A stretch of 8,971 bases of DNA from Thermoleophilia bacterium (GTDB lineage: Bacteria; Actinomycetota; Thermoleophilia; Gaiellales; F1-60-MAGs149), in assembly GCA_016462095.1 (NCBI GenBank), contig JAEMTW010000066.1, forward strand, positions 1-8,971, read 5' to 3'. Position numbers and translations under genes: made by a program. The notes beneath the pieces were generated by a model. It had not been told where the DNA came from and did not search any database. It saw nothing but the letters and a program-made list of their open reading frames with translations. The stretch's first letter is position 1. The number at the start of each line of letters is the position of its first letter. Positions 1 to 6,044 of this stretch are shown here, in pieces.

Positions 1-101
1 CAGAGATACAGCAGCGCCGCGACACGCTCGCCATCGCGCCCCGCCTGTGCAGGTGATCTACGCAGCGATAGCGATTGGAGCAAACGAGAAGCGATGCACA
101 T
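1..101 (-). CDS. Probable YraN/UPF0102 family protein, N-terminal fragment
   Basis: A reading frame on the minus strand runs past the rnhB stop to the left edge and encodes GRDGERVAALLYL just before the edge. That matches the opening signature of YraN/UPF0102 proteins (a GE followed by AA and YL in the first helix), which are small predicted nuclease-fold proteins of unclear function. yraN often lies next to rnhB in bacteria, which supports the call. The start is not settled: an ATG at 99-101 and a TTG at 81-83 are both in frame, and both overlap the end of rnhB. Only about 33 codons are visible, so the family call rests on one short motif plus context. Confidence 0.42.
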   Translation of the reverse strand, partial: MCIASRLLQSLSLRRSPAQAGRDGERVAALLYL

Positions 102-708
102 GACAGGGCCCCAGTCGCGTGATGGCCTCTCGATGCAACGCTGTCCCGTATCCCGCGTGGGCCGCAAAGCCGTAGCCCGGCGACTCCACGTCGAGACCCT
201 CCATCACACGATCGCGCGTCGTCTTGGCCACAATCGAGGCAGCCGCAATCGCCGCGCTCGTCGCGTCGCCCTTGACGAGTTGCCGATGGGCGCGTTCCTG
301 CATTGGCAGCGCGAAGCCGTCGACCAGCAACGCGGCTCCCGCGGGCGCGGCCAACAGGTCGAGAGCGCGACTCAGCCCACCTAGGTTGGCGGCTTGGATG
401 CCATGTTCGTCGATCTCCGTGCTGGCAACTGCGACGACGGCAATGCTCAACGCAACGGCGCCAATCACCAATACGAGTTCGTCACGCACGCTGGCAGAGA
501 CCTTTTTCGAATCGTTCAGGCGCATCAGCAGGGCCTGCTCCTCCGCGCCAAGAGCGCCCGGTTCCAGCAGCACCGCAGCGGCCACGAGCGGCCCCGCCAA
601 GGCACCACGCCCAGCCTCGTCGACTCCTGCCACGAAGCGCTGACCCAACGCGCGATCGTGCGCGAGGAGTGCCAGCCCGGGAGTTCGATTGCGTGCGGGA
701 GCAGCCAT
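58..708 (-). CDS. rnhB: Ribonuclease HII
   Basis: Type 2 RNase H, 216 residues, a normal full length. It cuts the RNA strand of RNA-DNA hybrids and nicks 5' of single ribonucleotides misincorporated in DNA, starting ribonucleotide excision repair. The signature GVDEAGRG lies at residues 28-35 with catalytic Asp30 and Glu31; the other two metal ligands are Asp130 (LLVDG) and Asp148 (VKGDAT). Also present are LNDSKK (64-69), the SIVAKTTRD helix (158-166) and the C-terminal GYGTALHREAITRLGPC segment. The ATG start has a purine-rich CGGGG just upstream. It follows the signal-peptidase-like gene by 59 bases, near the end of the ffh-rpsP-trmD-rplS operon, where rnhB is commonly found. All four acidic residues are in place, so it should be active. 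Confidence 0.96.
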   Translation of the reverse strand: MAAPARNRTPGLALLAHDRALGQRFVAGVDEAGRGALAGPLVAAAVLLEPGALGAEEQALLMRLNDSKKVSASVRDELVLVIGAVALSIAVVAVASTEIDEHGIQAANLGGLSRALDLLAAPAGAALLVDGFALPMQERAHRQLVKGDATSAAIAAASIVAKTTRDRVMEGLDVESPGYGFAAHAGYGTALHREAITRLGPCHVHRFSFAPIAIAA

Positions 709-767
709 GCCCCGAGACTAGCCGTTCCGTCGGCGCCCAAAACGCGCAGCTTGGCTCGCGTTACGCG

Positions 768-1682
768 CTAGAGGATGCCGATGCGCGACAGCGGTGTCAG
801 CACCGCCACCACGCGACCCATCAGCGCCTGCTCGGGCACCGCGCCGTACACGCGCGAGTCGATCAGCGCACCCGCGCGGTCGTCCGACATCACCCAGACC
901 GTGCCGGGCGGAATCCGAATCGGTCCGAAATCGGGCGTTGGCGTGCGTAGATACCTCAGCTCGGACGGCGTCGAACATTCATCCTCTGGCTGCAGCCCGA
1001 CTGCCGCATCTGGCAGCTTCTTGCAGATATACAGGGCGCCATCGATCGCCCCGATCACCTCGCCCGCAGAGCCAATGATCCGACCGACACCAGCGATCCC
1101 ACCCGACGAACTGAGTGCCGCATCGACACCCTCAAAACGATCGACCGCCACGACATCGCCTCGTCCGACAGGAGCAAGCCGCGTCGGGACGACCAGCACA
1201 CGGTCGCCGGCCATGAGGCGATCCCCCATCGCCGCGCGCGGCACATCCACACCATGAGGTGCCTCCCGCAAGACAATGCCCATCATTAAGGCGCTCAAGA
1301 CAAATCCCGCGAGCAGCGCGACGACCGCATACCCCATCGGCCAAGACAGCCCATCGTCGGGCACCTTACGAATTGCGCGCCGACGACTCCACATCACGAG
1401 ACAGACACCGAGCGGGCCAAAGATGATCGCGATGATCGCCGCGATCACACCCTGCGAGCGTCGCAATCCTGCGTCCAGCACTACAGCTGCCGCCCATACT
1501 CCCCAGACGAACGCGGCGACCCACACGAATGGTGGCCAGACAACCGCTGCCAGCAGAAACACGACGACGAGCAACAACCCCACCAACGGACGTGGCCAAC
1601 GCGCCCAACCGGCCAGCCAGAGCAGGCGCGGCGCACGCTTCAGCCGGTTGCGGCGCCGCTGTCGGGGCTCGCTCGCTGCCAT
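768..1682 (-). CDS. Signal peptidase I-like membrane protein lacking the Ser/Lys catalytic pair
   Basis: A 304-residue protein beginning 3 bases after the stop of the canonical signal peptidase gene. Residues 1-19 are basic. Hydrophobic spans follow at roughly 32-49, 51-70, 76-98 and 114-138. Residues 145-304 align with the S26 signal peptidase next door: VPRAAMGDRLMAGDRV matches VPSGSMEPTIAIGERI, GRIIGSAGEVIGAIDGALYIC matches KRLIGMPGETIGAIGGELYIC, VMSDDR matches MMGDNR, and both end in SRI. The nucleophile position is Ala151 (Ser43 in the neighbour) and the general-base position is Gly200 (Lys96), while Arg201 and the DSR motif (275-277) are kept. It therefore keeps the fold but should not cleave signal peptides by the known mechanism. 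The frame is open, in-operon and shows no frameshift, so it is probably not a decaying gene. A regulatory or substrate-binding role near the active enzyme is inference. Confidence 0.82.
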   Translation of the reverse strand: MAASEPRQRRRNRLKRAPRLLWLAGWARWPRPLVGLLLVVVFLLAAVVWPPFVWVAAFVWGVWAAAVVLDAGLRRSQGVIAAIIAIIFGPLGVCLVMWSRRRAIRKVPDDGLSWPMGYAVVALLAGFVLSALMMGIVLREAPHGVDVPRAAMGDRLMAGDRVLVVPTRLAPVGRGDVVAVDRFEGVDAALSSSGGIAGVGRIIGSAGEVIGAIDGALYICKKLPDAAVGLQPEDECSTPSELRYLRTPTPDFGPIRIPPGTVWVMSDDRAGALIDSRVYGAVPEQALMGRVVAVLTPLSRIGIL

Positions 1683-1685
1683 CGG

Positions 1686-2285
1686 TTACCAGATCGAAAT
1701 GCGGCTGGGCGGCCAGTACGACATAAACGCGAGACCAATCATCTGGTCACGCGTAATCGGTCCCCAGTTGCGGGAGTCATCAGAGTCGGCACGGTTATCA
1801 CCCATCATGAAGTAGCGATCCGCCGGAATCGTGGTCGGACCGAAGTCGTCTTGCGGGCTCGAAACAAACGACTGAGCTGGGAATGCGCAGCCCGGCGTGC
1901 TCTTGACGGCCTGACCCTCCGTGGGGCCCTTGCCGGAGCAGATATAGAGCTCGCCGCCAATGGCGCCAATCGTCTCGCCCGGCATGCCAATCAGCCGCTT
2001 GACGAACGTCTCATCAGAGGCCGTGTCCGTGTCATAGACGTCCGCACCCACGCCATTCGGGTGGAAGACGATGATCTGTTCGCGGCTCGGGTCGGAGAAG
2101 CGGAACGAGAAGCGAGCGGCGATGATGCGCTCACCGATTGCGATCGTCGGCTCCATCGAACCCGACGGCACACGGTACGGCTTGACGATGAAGGCCTGGA
2201 CGAGATAGGCGATACCAATCGCCACGGCGACGGTGAGCACCAGGTCGACGACCGGGTGCTTACGGAAGTCATTCAGCGATGCCAC
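1686..2285 (-). CDS. lepB: Signal peptidase I
   Basis: Type I leader peptidase of the S26 family, 199 residues, which removes signal peptides from exported proteins on the outer face of the membrane. One N-terminal membrane span covers about residues 13-34. Box B, VPSGSMEPTI, holds catalytic Ser43; box D, FVKRLIGMPGE, holds the general base Lys96; box E, MGDNRADSDDSRNWG, spans 161-175. All required residues are present. The start codon is GTG (2283-2285), chosen because a GAGG ribosome-binding site lies 5 bases upstream and because it gives the usual short cytoplasmic tail before the anchor. The gene follows rplS after 44 bases, the usual order in this operon in several phyla. A degenerate paralogue follows it directly. 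Confidence 0.96.
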   Translation of the reverse strand: MASLNDFRKHPVVDLVLTVAVAIGIAYLVQAFIVKPYRVPSGSMEPTIAIGERIIAARFSFRFSDPSREQIIVFHPNGVGADVYDTDTASDETFVKRLIGMPGETIGAIGGELYICSGKGPTEGQAVKSTPGCAFPAQSFVSSPQDDFGPTTIPADRYFMMGDNRADSDDSRNWGPITRDQMIGLAFMSYWPPSRISIW

Positions 2286-2299
2286 GTGAACCTCATACT

Positions 2300-2320
2300 A
2301 CGACGCGCGCACGCGGTCGT
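2300..2320. other. Small hairpin between rplS and lepB
   Basis: ACGAC at 2300-2304 pairs with GTCGT at 2316-2320, and three further GC pairs follow after a single-base bulge, leaving a 4-base loop. The hexamer CACGTG occurs on each side, at 2283-2288 over the lepB GTG start and at 2323-2328 inside a 10-bp palindrome touching the rplS stop. No T-run follows, so an intrinsic terminator is unlikely. It could be an mRNA processing structure or chance in GC-rich DNA. Confidence 0.25.
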
Positions 2321-2329
2321 GGCACGTGC

Positions 2330-2671
2330 CTACTGGAGCTTCTCGCGGATGCGCGCCTGCTTGCCGACCTTGTCGCGCAGGTAGTACAACTTCGCGCGGC
2401 GAACCATCCCGATTGCGCCCACATCGATCTTGTCGATCTTGGGGGAATGCAGCGGGAAGGTACGCTCGACGCCGACACCAAACGACTGCTTGCGGACCGT
2501 GAAGGTCTCGCGTGCGCCGTGGCCATGGCGCTTGATGCAGACGCCCTCAAAGACCTGAACGCGCTGGCGGTTGCCCTCAATCACGCGGAAATGGACCTTG
2601 ACGGAGTCCCCAGCTTTGAACTGAGGGACATCCCGGCGCTGTGCTGCTTCGATCTCTTCGACAATGTTCAT
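2330..2671 (-). CDS. rplS: 50S ribosomal protein L19
   Basis: Ribosomal protein bL19, 113 residues, the normal length. It sits at the 30S-50S interface of the large subunit and forms part of an intersubunit bridge. Diagnostic segments are FKAGDSVKVHFRVIEGNRQRVQVFEGVCI in outline (residues 18-46), then RETFTVRK, SFGVGVERTFPLHSP and the basic tail RRAKLYYLRDKVGK. The start is ATG; an AGGAT element lies about 11 bases upstream within a TAGGATCC stretch very similar to the one before rpsP. In most bacteria rplS directly follows trmD. Here the trmD-rplS gap has been widened to 219 bases by three palindromic repeats, so rplS expression may be partly uncoupled from the upstream genes. Confidence 0.97.
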   Translation of the reverse strand: MNIVEEIEAAQRRDVPQFKAGDSVKVHFRVIEGNRQRVQVFEGVCIKRHGHGARETFTVRKQSFGVGVERTFPLHSPKIDKIDVGAIGMVRRAKLYYLRDKVGKQARIREKLQ

Positions 2672-2729
2672 ACCGGCGGGGATCCTACCCCAGATCGTCC
2701 TTCAACCCCGCAGGTACCCGTCGTCTGGC

Positions 2730-2765
2730 TCAGCTTCCTATTGGGGTCAGACCCTTTTAGGAAGT
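2730..2765 (-). repeat. Palindromic REP-like element, locus 1 copy 1 (inverted)
   Basis: A 36-bp unit that is the exact reverse complement of the copy at 2800-2835. Its self-complementary outer arms are CTTCCTA and TAGGAAG and its inner arms GGGTC and GACCC, with the orientation-defining core GGGTCTGACCCC reading on the minus strand. With copy 2 it forms a perfect 36-bp inverted repeat around a 34-base loop, in the gap between trmD and rplS. Confidence 0.9.
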
Positions 2766-2799
2766 CGGATCACGTAACCGAGCAATCGAGCGGCCTCTA

Positions 2800-2835
2800 A
2801 CTTCCTAAAAGGGTCTGACCCCAATAGGAAGCTGA
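2800..2835 (+). repeat. Palindromic REP-like element, locus 1 copy 2
   Basis: The 36-bp unit in direct orientation: outer arms CTTCCTA/TAGGAAG, 3-base internal loops, then GGGTC and GACCC around one base. It is preceded by CGGCCTCTA, nearly the same as the CGGCCGCTA before copy 3, so the similarity between copies 2 and 3 runs about 9 bases further left. Start-to-start spacing to copy 3 is 67 bases. Confidence 0.9.
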
Positions 2836-2866
2836 ATCAACCAACCAAACAACCCCCCGGCCGCTA

Positions 2867-2902
2867 ACTTCCTAAAAGGGTCTGACCCCATTAGGAAGCT
2901 GA
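2867..2902 (+). repeat. Palindromic REP-like element, locus 1 copy 3, overlapping the trmD end
   Basis: Third 36-bp unit, in the same direction as copy 2 and differing at one base (CATT instead of CAAT after the core), which makes its outer arms extend slightly differently. Its last 12 bases are the final trmD codons, including the TAA stop at 2891-2893. The element therefore sits partly inside trmD rather than wholly between genes. Confidence 0.9.
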
Positions 2903-3583
2903 TCCACGCTCGGATTGCTCGGATTGCTCGCGCCGCCAGGCCGCGATGCGGCCATGATCGCCGGAACGGAGGATCTCCGGCACCTCCCAGCCGCGAAACT
3001 CGAGTGGCCGGGTGTAGTGCGGATACTCGGGCAGACCGTCTAGCGCAGGCGCAAACGACTCCTCTTCCGCCGACTCGTCGTGTCCCAGCGCGCCGGGCAG
3101 GTGTCGCGTCACGGCATCGACCACCACCATCGCCGCCACCTCTCCACCCGCCAGCACGTACGGGCCAAGCGAGAGCGTCTCCGTGGCCACGTGATCGAGC
3201 ACGCGCTGATCGAAGCCCTCATAGCGCCCACAGAGCAGCGTGATTGCACCCGCACCGGCGAGCTCGCGCGAATACGCGTCGTCAAACCGCCGTCCGCGCG
3301 CGTCGAGCGCAATGATGCGGCGCTCCTTGCGCACGTCATCGAGCGGCTGCCCATAGACGCCCTCAACGGCCGCGACCGTCGTGTCCACGCGCACCACCAT
3401 GCCTGCCCCGCCGCCATACGGCGTGTCGTCGACGGCGTGGTGCGGCAGGTCGCTGTAGGTGCGCATGTCGTGGATGCCGAGCGCGAGCTCGCCGTCCAAC
3501 GCGTTCTTGATATGCCGCTCGTCACCCAGCCAGTCGAACCAGGCGGGAAAGAGCGTCAGGATGTCGAGGGAGAGCATCCGCAC
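2891..3583 (-). CDS. trmD: tRNA (guanine-N1)-methyltransferase
   Basis: SPOUT-class enzyme that uses S-adenosylmethionine to make m1G37 next to the anticodon, which prevents +1 frameshifting. 230 residues, a usual length. DDTPYGGGAGM (52-62) and the trefoil knot segments LLCGRYEGFDQRVLDH (116-131) and LSLGPYVLAGGEVAAMVVVDAV (137-157 region) form the cofactor pocket. YPHYTRPLEFRGWEVPE and SGDHGRIAAWR are the tRNA-binding C-terminal signatures. The position of the general-base Asp in the EEDSF motif of enterobacterial TrmD is Glu175 here (EEESF). The start is GTG at 3581-3583; an in-frame ATG at 3575-3577 is nearly as good, and neither has a clear ribosome-binding site. The last residues come from a 9-bp tandem repeat (EQSEQSE) and from an inserted palindromic element that supplies the stop. 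Confidence 0.95.
   Translation of the reverse strand: MRMLSLDILTLFPAWFDWLGDERHIKNALDGELALGIHDMRTYSDLPHHAVDDTPYGGGAGMVVRVDTTVAAVEGVYGQPLDDVRKERRIIALDARGRRFDDAYSRELAGAGAITLLCGRYEGFDQRVLDHVATETLSLGPYVLAGGEVAAMVVVDAVTRHLPGALGHDESAEEESFAPALDGLPEYPHYTRPLEFRGWEVPEILRSGDHGRIAAWRREQSEQSERGSAS
2909..2930. repeat. 9-bp tandem repeat in the trmD 3' end
   Basis: CTCGGATTG occurs twice in a row, followed by CTCG, giving the peptide EQSEQSE near the TrmD C-terminus. It lies a few bases from the palindromic element at 2867-2902 and beyond the conserved TrmD domain, where length variation would be tolerated. Confidence 0.6.
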
Positions 3584-3612
3584 ATGATGACGGTTAGGCC
3601 AAGGTAGTGGCT

Positions 3613-4119
3613 CTACTCGACGGGCTCGATCTCGAAGCCCTCGATCAACACCAAGCGACGCCCCGTGATATCGACGGTCGGTACGACAGCCGCGACAAAC
3701 GGGACACGCGCCTCGCCGATCAGAAGCGTGTCGTGCGCGACACCGTCCTCGACAGCCGTGATCTCGCCCAGCGCTGTGCCGTCGGCGTACTCGATCGTGC
3801 AGCCGATTAGATCGAAGCGGAAGTAGGCATCGTTGTCTGGCTCAGGCAACGCCGCCCGCGGCAACTCGAGCGGTGCGCCACGCAGTGCCTCACAGGCCGA
3901 GCGATCGGCAGCGCCAGCGAGGTTGATCAGCGGCGCCAGCTCGTCGCCACGACTCCGCGAGACCGTACGCTCGGTGCCATTGACAAGCACCACGCTGTTC
4001 TGCGGAAAATCCCACCAACCACACGGGTCGGCCACACGAAAGGAGCCATCCAGTCCGTGCGGCTTGCCGACCGTACCGACACGCACGCGCTCAGGGCGCC
4101 ACGGAAAGGCGTCGCTCAT
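3613..4119 (-). CDS. rimM: Ribosome maturation factor RimM
   Basis: 16S rRNA processing and 30S assembly factor that binds S19 and helps mature the 30S head. 168 residues, in the normal range. The N-terminal beta barrel begins with VRVGTVGKPHGLDGSFRV (about 12-29), the RimM signature, and LINLAGAADRSACEALRGAPL (64-84) is the typical segment ending that domain. After a Pro-rich linker, the PRC-barrel part starts at DAYFRFDLIGCTIE (97-110) and runs to VPFVAAVVPTVDITGRRLVLIEGFE. The ATG overlaps the stop of the KH-protein gene by four bases (ATGA), which suggests translational coupling. trmD follows after 29 bases. Confidence 0.95.
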   Translation of the reverse strand: MSDAFPWRPERVRVGTVGKPHGLDGSFRVADPCGWWDFPQNSVVLVNGTERTVSRSRGDELAPLINLAGAADRSACEALRGAPLELPRAALPEPDNDAYFRFDLIGCTIEYADGTALGEITAVEDGVAHDTLLIGEARVPFVAAVVPTVDITGRRLVLIEGFEIEPVE

Positions 4120-4391
4120 GCGGGTTGAGCAGCAGGCGACTCGTCAACCTCGACGAGTACACGACGACCGCTCTTGACGGCACCTGCGCGCACGACCGAA
4201 CGAATCGCTCGCACGACACGACCGCCACGGCCAATCACCTTGCCGCGATCCTCCGGCGCCACGACAATGCGCAGCACGATCGCCTCATCCGTCATCTCGA
4301 CCGTCACCTTGACAGCGTCGGGTTCATCGACCAGGCCGAGTACGAGGTACTCGCACAGCTCCCGAACGTCCTTCGGGGGCTCGACCCCCAT
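4116..4391 (-). CDS. khpA: KH-domain RNA-binding protein (KhpA type)
   Basis: A 91-residue single KH domain protein of the YlqC/KhpA family, found between rpsP and rimM in many Gram-positive bacteria. In studied relatives KhpA acts with KhpB in RNA binding linked to cell wall synthesis and sRNA control. The RNA-gripping GxxG loop is visible as GKVIGRGGRVVRAIRSVVRA (50-69, loop IGRGG), preceded by the beta strands VKVTVEM and IVLRIVVAPED and followed by a final strand RRVLVEVDE. The ATG start is 3 bases past the rpsP stop. The stop overlaps the rimM start as ATGA. No KhpB/Jag partner lies in this window. Confidence 0.92.
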   Translation of the reverse strand: MGVEPPKDVRELCEYLVLGLVDEPDAVKVTVEMTDEAIVLRIVVAPEDRGKVIGRGGRVVRAIRSVVRAGAVKSGRRVLVEVDESPAAQPA

Positions 4392-4394
4392 CGG

Positions 4395-4634
4395 CTAAAT
4401 GATGCCTTGCTTTTGCAGCAGGCGATAGACGGGCTGCGAAGGCTGAGCGCCCTTGCTGAGCCAATGCTTGGCGCGAGCCTCGTCAATTTCGATCAACGAT
4501 GGCTCGAGCTGAGGGTTGTAACGCCCAATCGACTCGATCGCGCGGCCATCGCGCGGCGAGGCATCGTCGGTGACGACGACGCGGTAGATGGGGTTCTTCT
4601 TGGACCCAAAGCGGGAGAGACGAATTTTGACCAC
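4395..4634 (-). CDS. rpsP: 30S ribosomal protein S16
   Basis: Ribosomal protein bS16, 79 residues, which binds 16S rRNA early in 30S body assembly. The opening MVKIRLSRFGSKKNPIYRVV is diagnostic, followed by DDASPRDGRAIESIGRYNP and the helix DEARAKHWLSKGAQPS. The start codon is GTG (4632-4634); an AGGAT ribosome-binding site six bases upstream lies against the ffh stop, so ribosomes ending ffh may reinitiate here. The gap from ffh is 9 bases. It is slightly shorter than some relatives at the C-terminus but within family range. Confidence 0.97.
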   Translation of the reverse strand: MVKIRLSRFGSKKNPIYRVVVTDDASPRDGRAIESIGRYNPQLEPSLIEIDEARAKHWLSKGAQPSQPVYRLLQKQGII

Positions 4635-4643
4635 GGCGGGATC

Positions 4644-5978
4644 CTACATCTTCCCTTGCATATTAGGCGGCAGCATCGGCATTTTTGGCTTCTTTCCGTT
4701 CGCCATCTGCTTCATCATCTTCTTCATCTGCTCGTATTGCTTGAGCAATTCGTTGACCTGCTGGACCGTCACGCCCGAGCCGGCAGCGATGCGCGCGCGA
4801 CGCGAACCATTGATGACCGAAGGGTTTTTGCGCTCCTGCATCGTCATTGAGAGGATGATCGCCTCGACGCGATCGAGTTGTCCATCATCGATGTTGGCGT
4901 TCTTCAACTGCTTGCCGACGCCCGGCAACATGCCGAGCACCGAAGAGAGCGAACCCATCTTACGAATCGAATTGAGCTGGTCGAGCATGTCGTCGAGACC
5001 AAACTCGGCCTTGCGCATCTTGCGCTCGAGCTCCTCGGCCTTGTCCTTATCGACGAACTCTTCGGCCTTCTCGATCAGGCTCAGGACGTCGCCCATGCCG
5101 AGGATGCGCGAGGCGAGACGCTCCGGATGGAACTCCTCAATCTGATCGATCTTCTCGCCCGTCGTGATGACCTTGATCGGCACGCCCGTAATCGCCCGCA
5201 CCGAGAGCGCCGCGCCACCACGCGCATCGCCGTCGAGCTTCGTCAAGATCAGACCGTCGAAGGCAATCGCGGCCTGGAAATTTTGCGCCGTCACGACCGC
5301 GTCCTGGCCGGTCATGCTGTCGAGCACCAGCAGCGTGTCGGTCGGGCGGACCGCATCGCGGATCTTGACGAGCTCGCCCATCAATTCTTTGTCGACCGTC
5401 AGCCGACCCGCGGTATCGACGATCACAACATCGCGGCCCTGCTCCTTGGCCTGCTGGATGCCCCACTTCGCGATCTCGACCGGATCCAGCTCAGTGCCAC
5501 GCTCGTAGACGGGTACACCGGCCTCCGTGCCGACGGTGACGAGCTGCTGGATCGCCGCGGGTCGATAGACGTCGCAGGCCACCAACGCGGGCTTCTTGCC
5601 CTGCTTGGCAATCAACTTGGCGAGCTTCGCACAGGTCGTCGTCTTGCCGGAACCCTGGAGACCGCAGACGAGGATCACGGCTGGGTTGCCGGCGAGCGAG
5701 AGTTTCGACGAGCCCTCGCCCATCAGCTTCGTCAGCTCGTCGTGAACGATCTTGACGACCTCTTGGCCCGGGGTCAGGCTCTCCGACACCTCGGAGCCAA
5801 GGGCGCGCTCCTTAACCGTTGCGACGAATTGCTTGACGACATCGAAGTTGACGTCGGCCTCGAGCAATGCGAGACGGATCTCGCGGATCGCCGCGTTGAC
5901 ATCGTCCTCGCTCAGACGCCCGCGCGAACGCAGGTCGCCGAGAACGCCGCCGAGTCGGTCGGAGAGAGAGTCAAGCAT
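4644..5978 (-). CDS. ffh: Signal recognition particle protein (SRP54/Ffh)
   Basis: GTPase of the signal recognition particle. It binds hydrophobic signal sequences of nascent chains together with 4.5S/SRP RNA and docks at FtsY on the membrane. 444 residues from the start chosen here. The N domain covers about 1-90; the G domain has the P-loop GLQGSGKT (106-113), DTAGR (188-192) and TKLDGDARGG (246-255). The M domain starts near 292 (LGMGDVLSLIEKAEE), contains the SRP-RNA-binding helix NPSVINGSRRARIAAGSG (385-402), and ends in a Met-rich tail. The start at 5978 is preferred over an in-frame ATG at 6008 because MLDSLSDRL is the usual Ffh opening and a candidate promoter lies between the two. 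It heads the operon; rpsP follows in 9 bases. Confidence 0.97.
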   Translation of the reverse strand: MLDSLSDRLGGVLGDLRSRGRLSEDDVNAAIREIRLALLEADVNFDVVKQFVATVKERALGSEVSESLTPGQEVVKIVHDELTKLMGEGSSKLSLAGNPAVILVCGLQGSGKTTTCAKLAKLIAKQGKKPALVACDVYRPAAIQQLVTVGTEAGVPVYERGTELDPVEIAKWGIQQAKEQGRDVVIVDTAGRLTVDKELMGELVKIRDAVRPTDTLLVLDSMTGQDAVVTAQNFQAAIAFDGLILTKLDGDARGGAALSVRAITGVPIKVITTGEKIDQIEEFHPERLASRILGMGDVLSLIEKAEEFVDKDKAEELERKMRKAEFGLDDMLDQLNSIRKMGSLSSVLGMLPGVGKQLKNANIDDGQLDRVEAIILSMTMQERKNPSVINGSRRARIAAGSGVTVQQVNELLKQYEQMKKMMKQMANGKKPKMPMLPPNMQGKM

Positions 5979-5985
5979 TGGTCGG

Positions 5986-6013
5986 ATGATACGGGGTTGA
6001 TGACCCATGTCCG
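5986..6013 (-). promoter_or_regulatory. Candidate promoter for the ffh operon (leaderless)
   Basis: On the minus strand TATCAT (5986-5991) matches the sigma70-type -10 box TATAAT at 5 of 6 bases, and CGGACA (6008-6013) matches the TTGACA -35 box at 4 of 6, with 16 bases between. The -10 ends 7 bases before the ffh ATG at 5978, so transcription would start at or next to the start codon. No ribosome-binding site is visible there, which fits a leaderless mRNA. This is inference from motif spacing only. Confidence 0.38.
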
Positions 6014-6044
6014 CCGCATCAAATGAAACAATGGGCCTCAGCGC

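Noticed and set aside
768..1682. Pseudogene call for the signal-peptidase-like gene
   Set aside because: The frame is complete, the spacing to its neighbours is operon-like, and structural motifs other than the catalytic residues are kept, so a functional non-catalytic protein fits better.
2672..2700. Separate rplS promoter using TAGGAT as -10
   Set aside because: TAGGAT is better explained as part of the ribosome-binding region (the same stretch precedes rpsP), and no -35 box lies at a suitable distance.
2730..2902. CRISPR array (36-bp repeats with 31-34 base spacers)
   Set aside because: There are only three units, the first is inverted, each unit is a near-full palindrome, and similar cores with other arms occur at 8111-8205. 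No cas gene is present.
4878..6026. 382-codon plus-strand open frame
   Set aside because: It lies antisense to ffh, whose protein is unmistakable; the frame stays open because of GC-rich codon bias. Its product has no recognisable domain.
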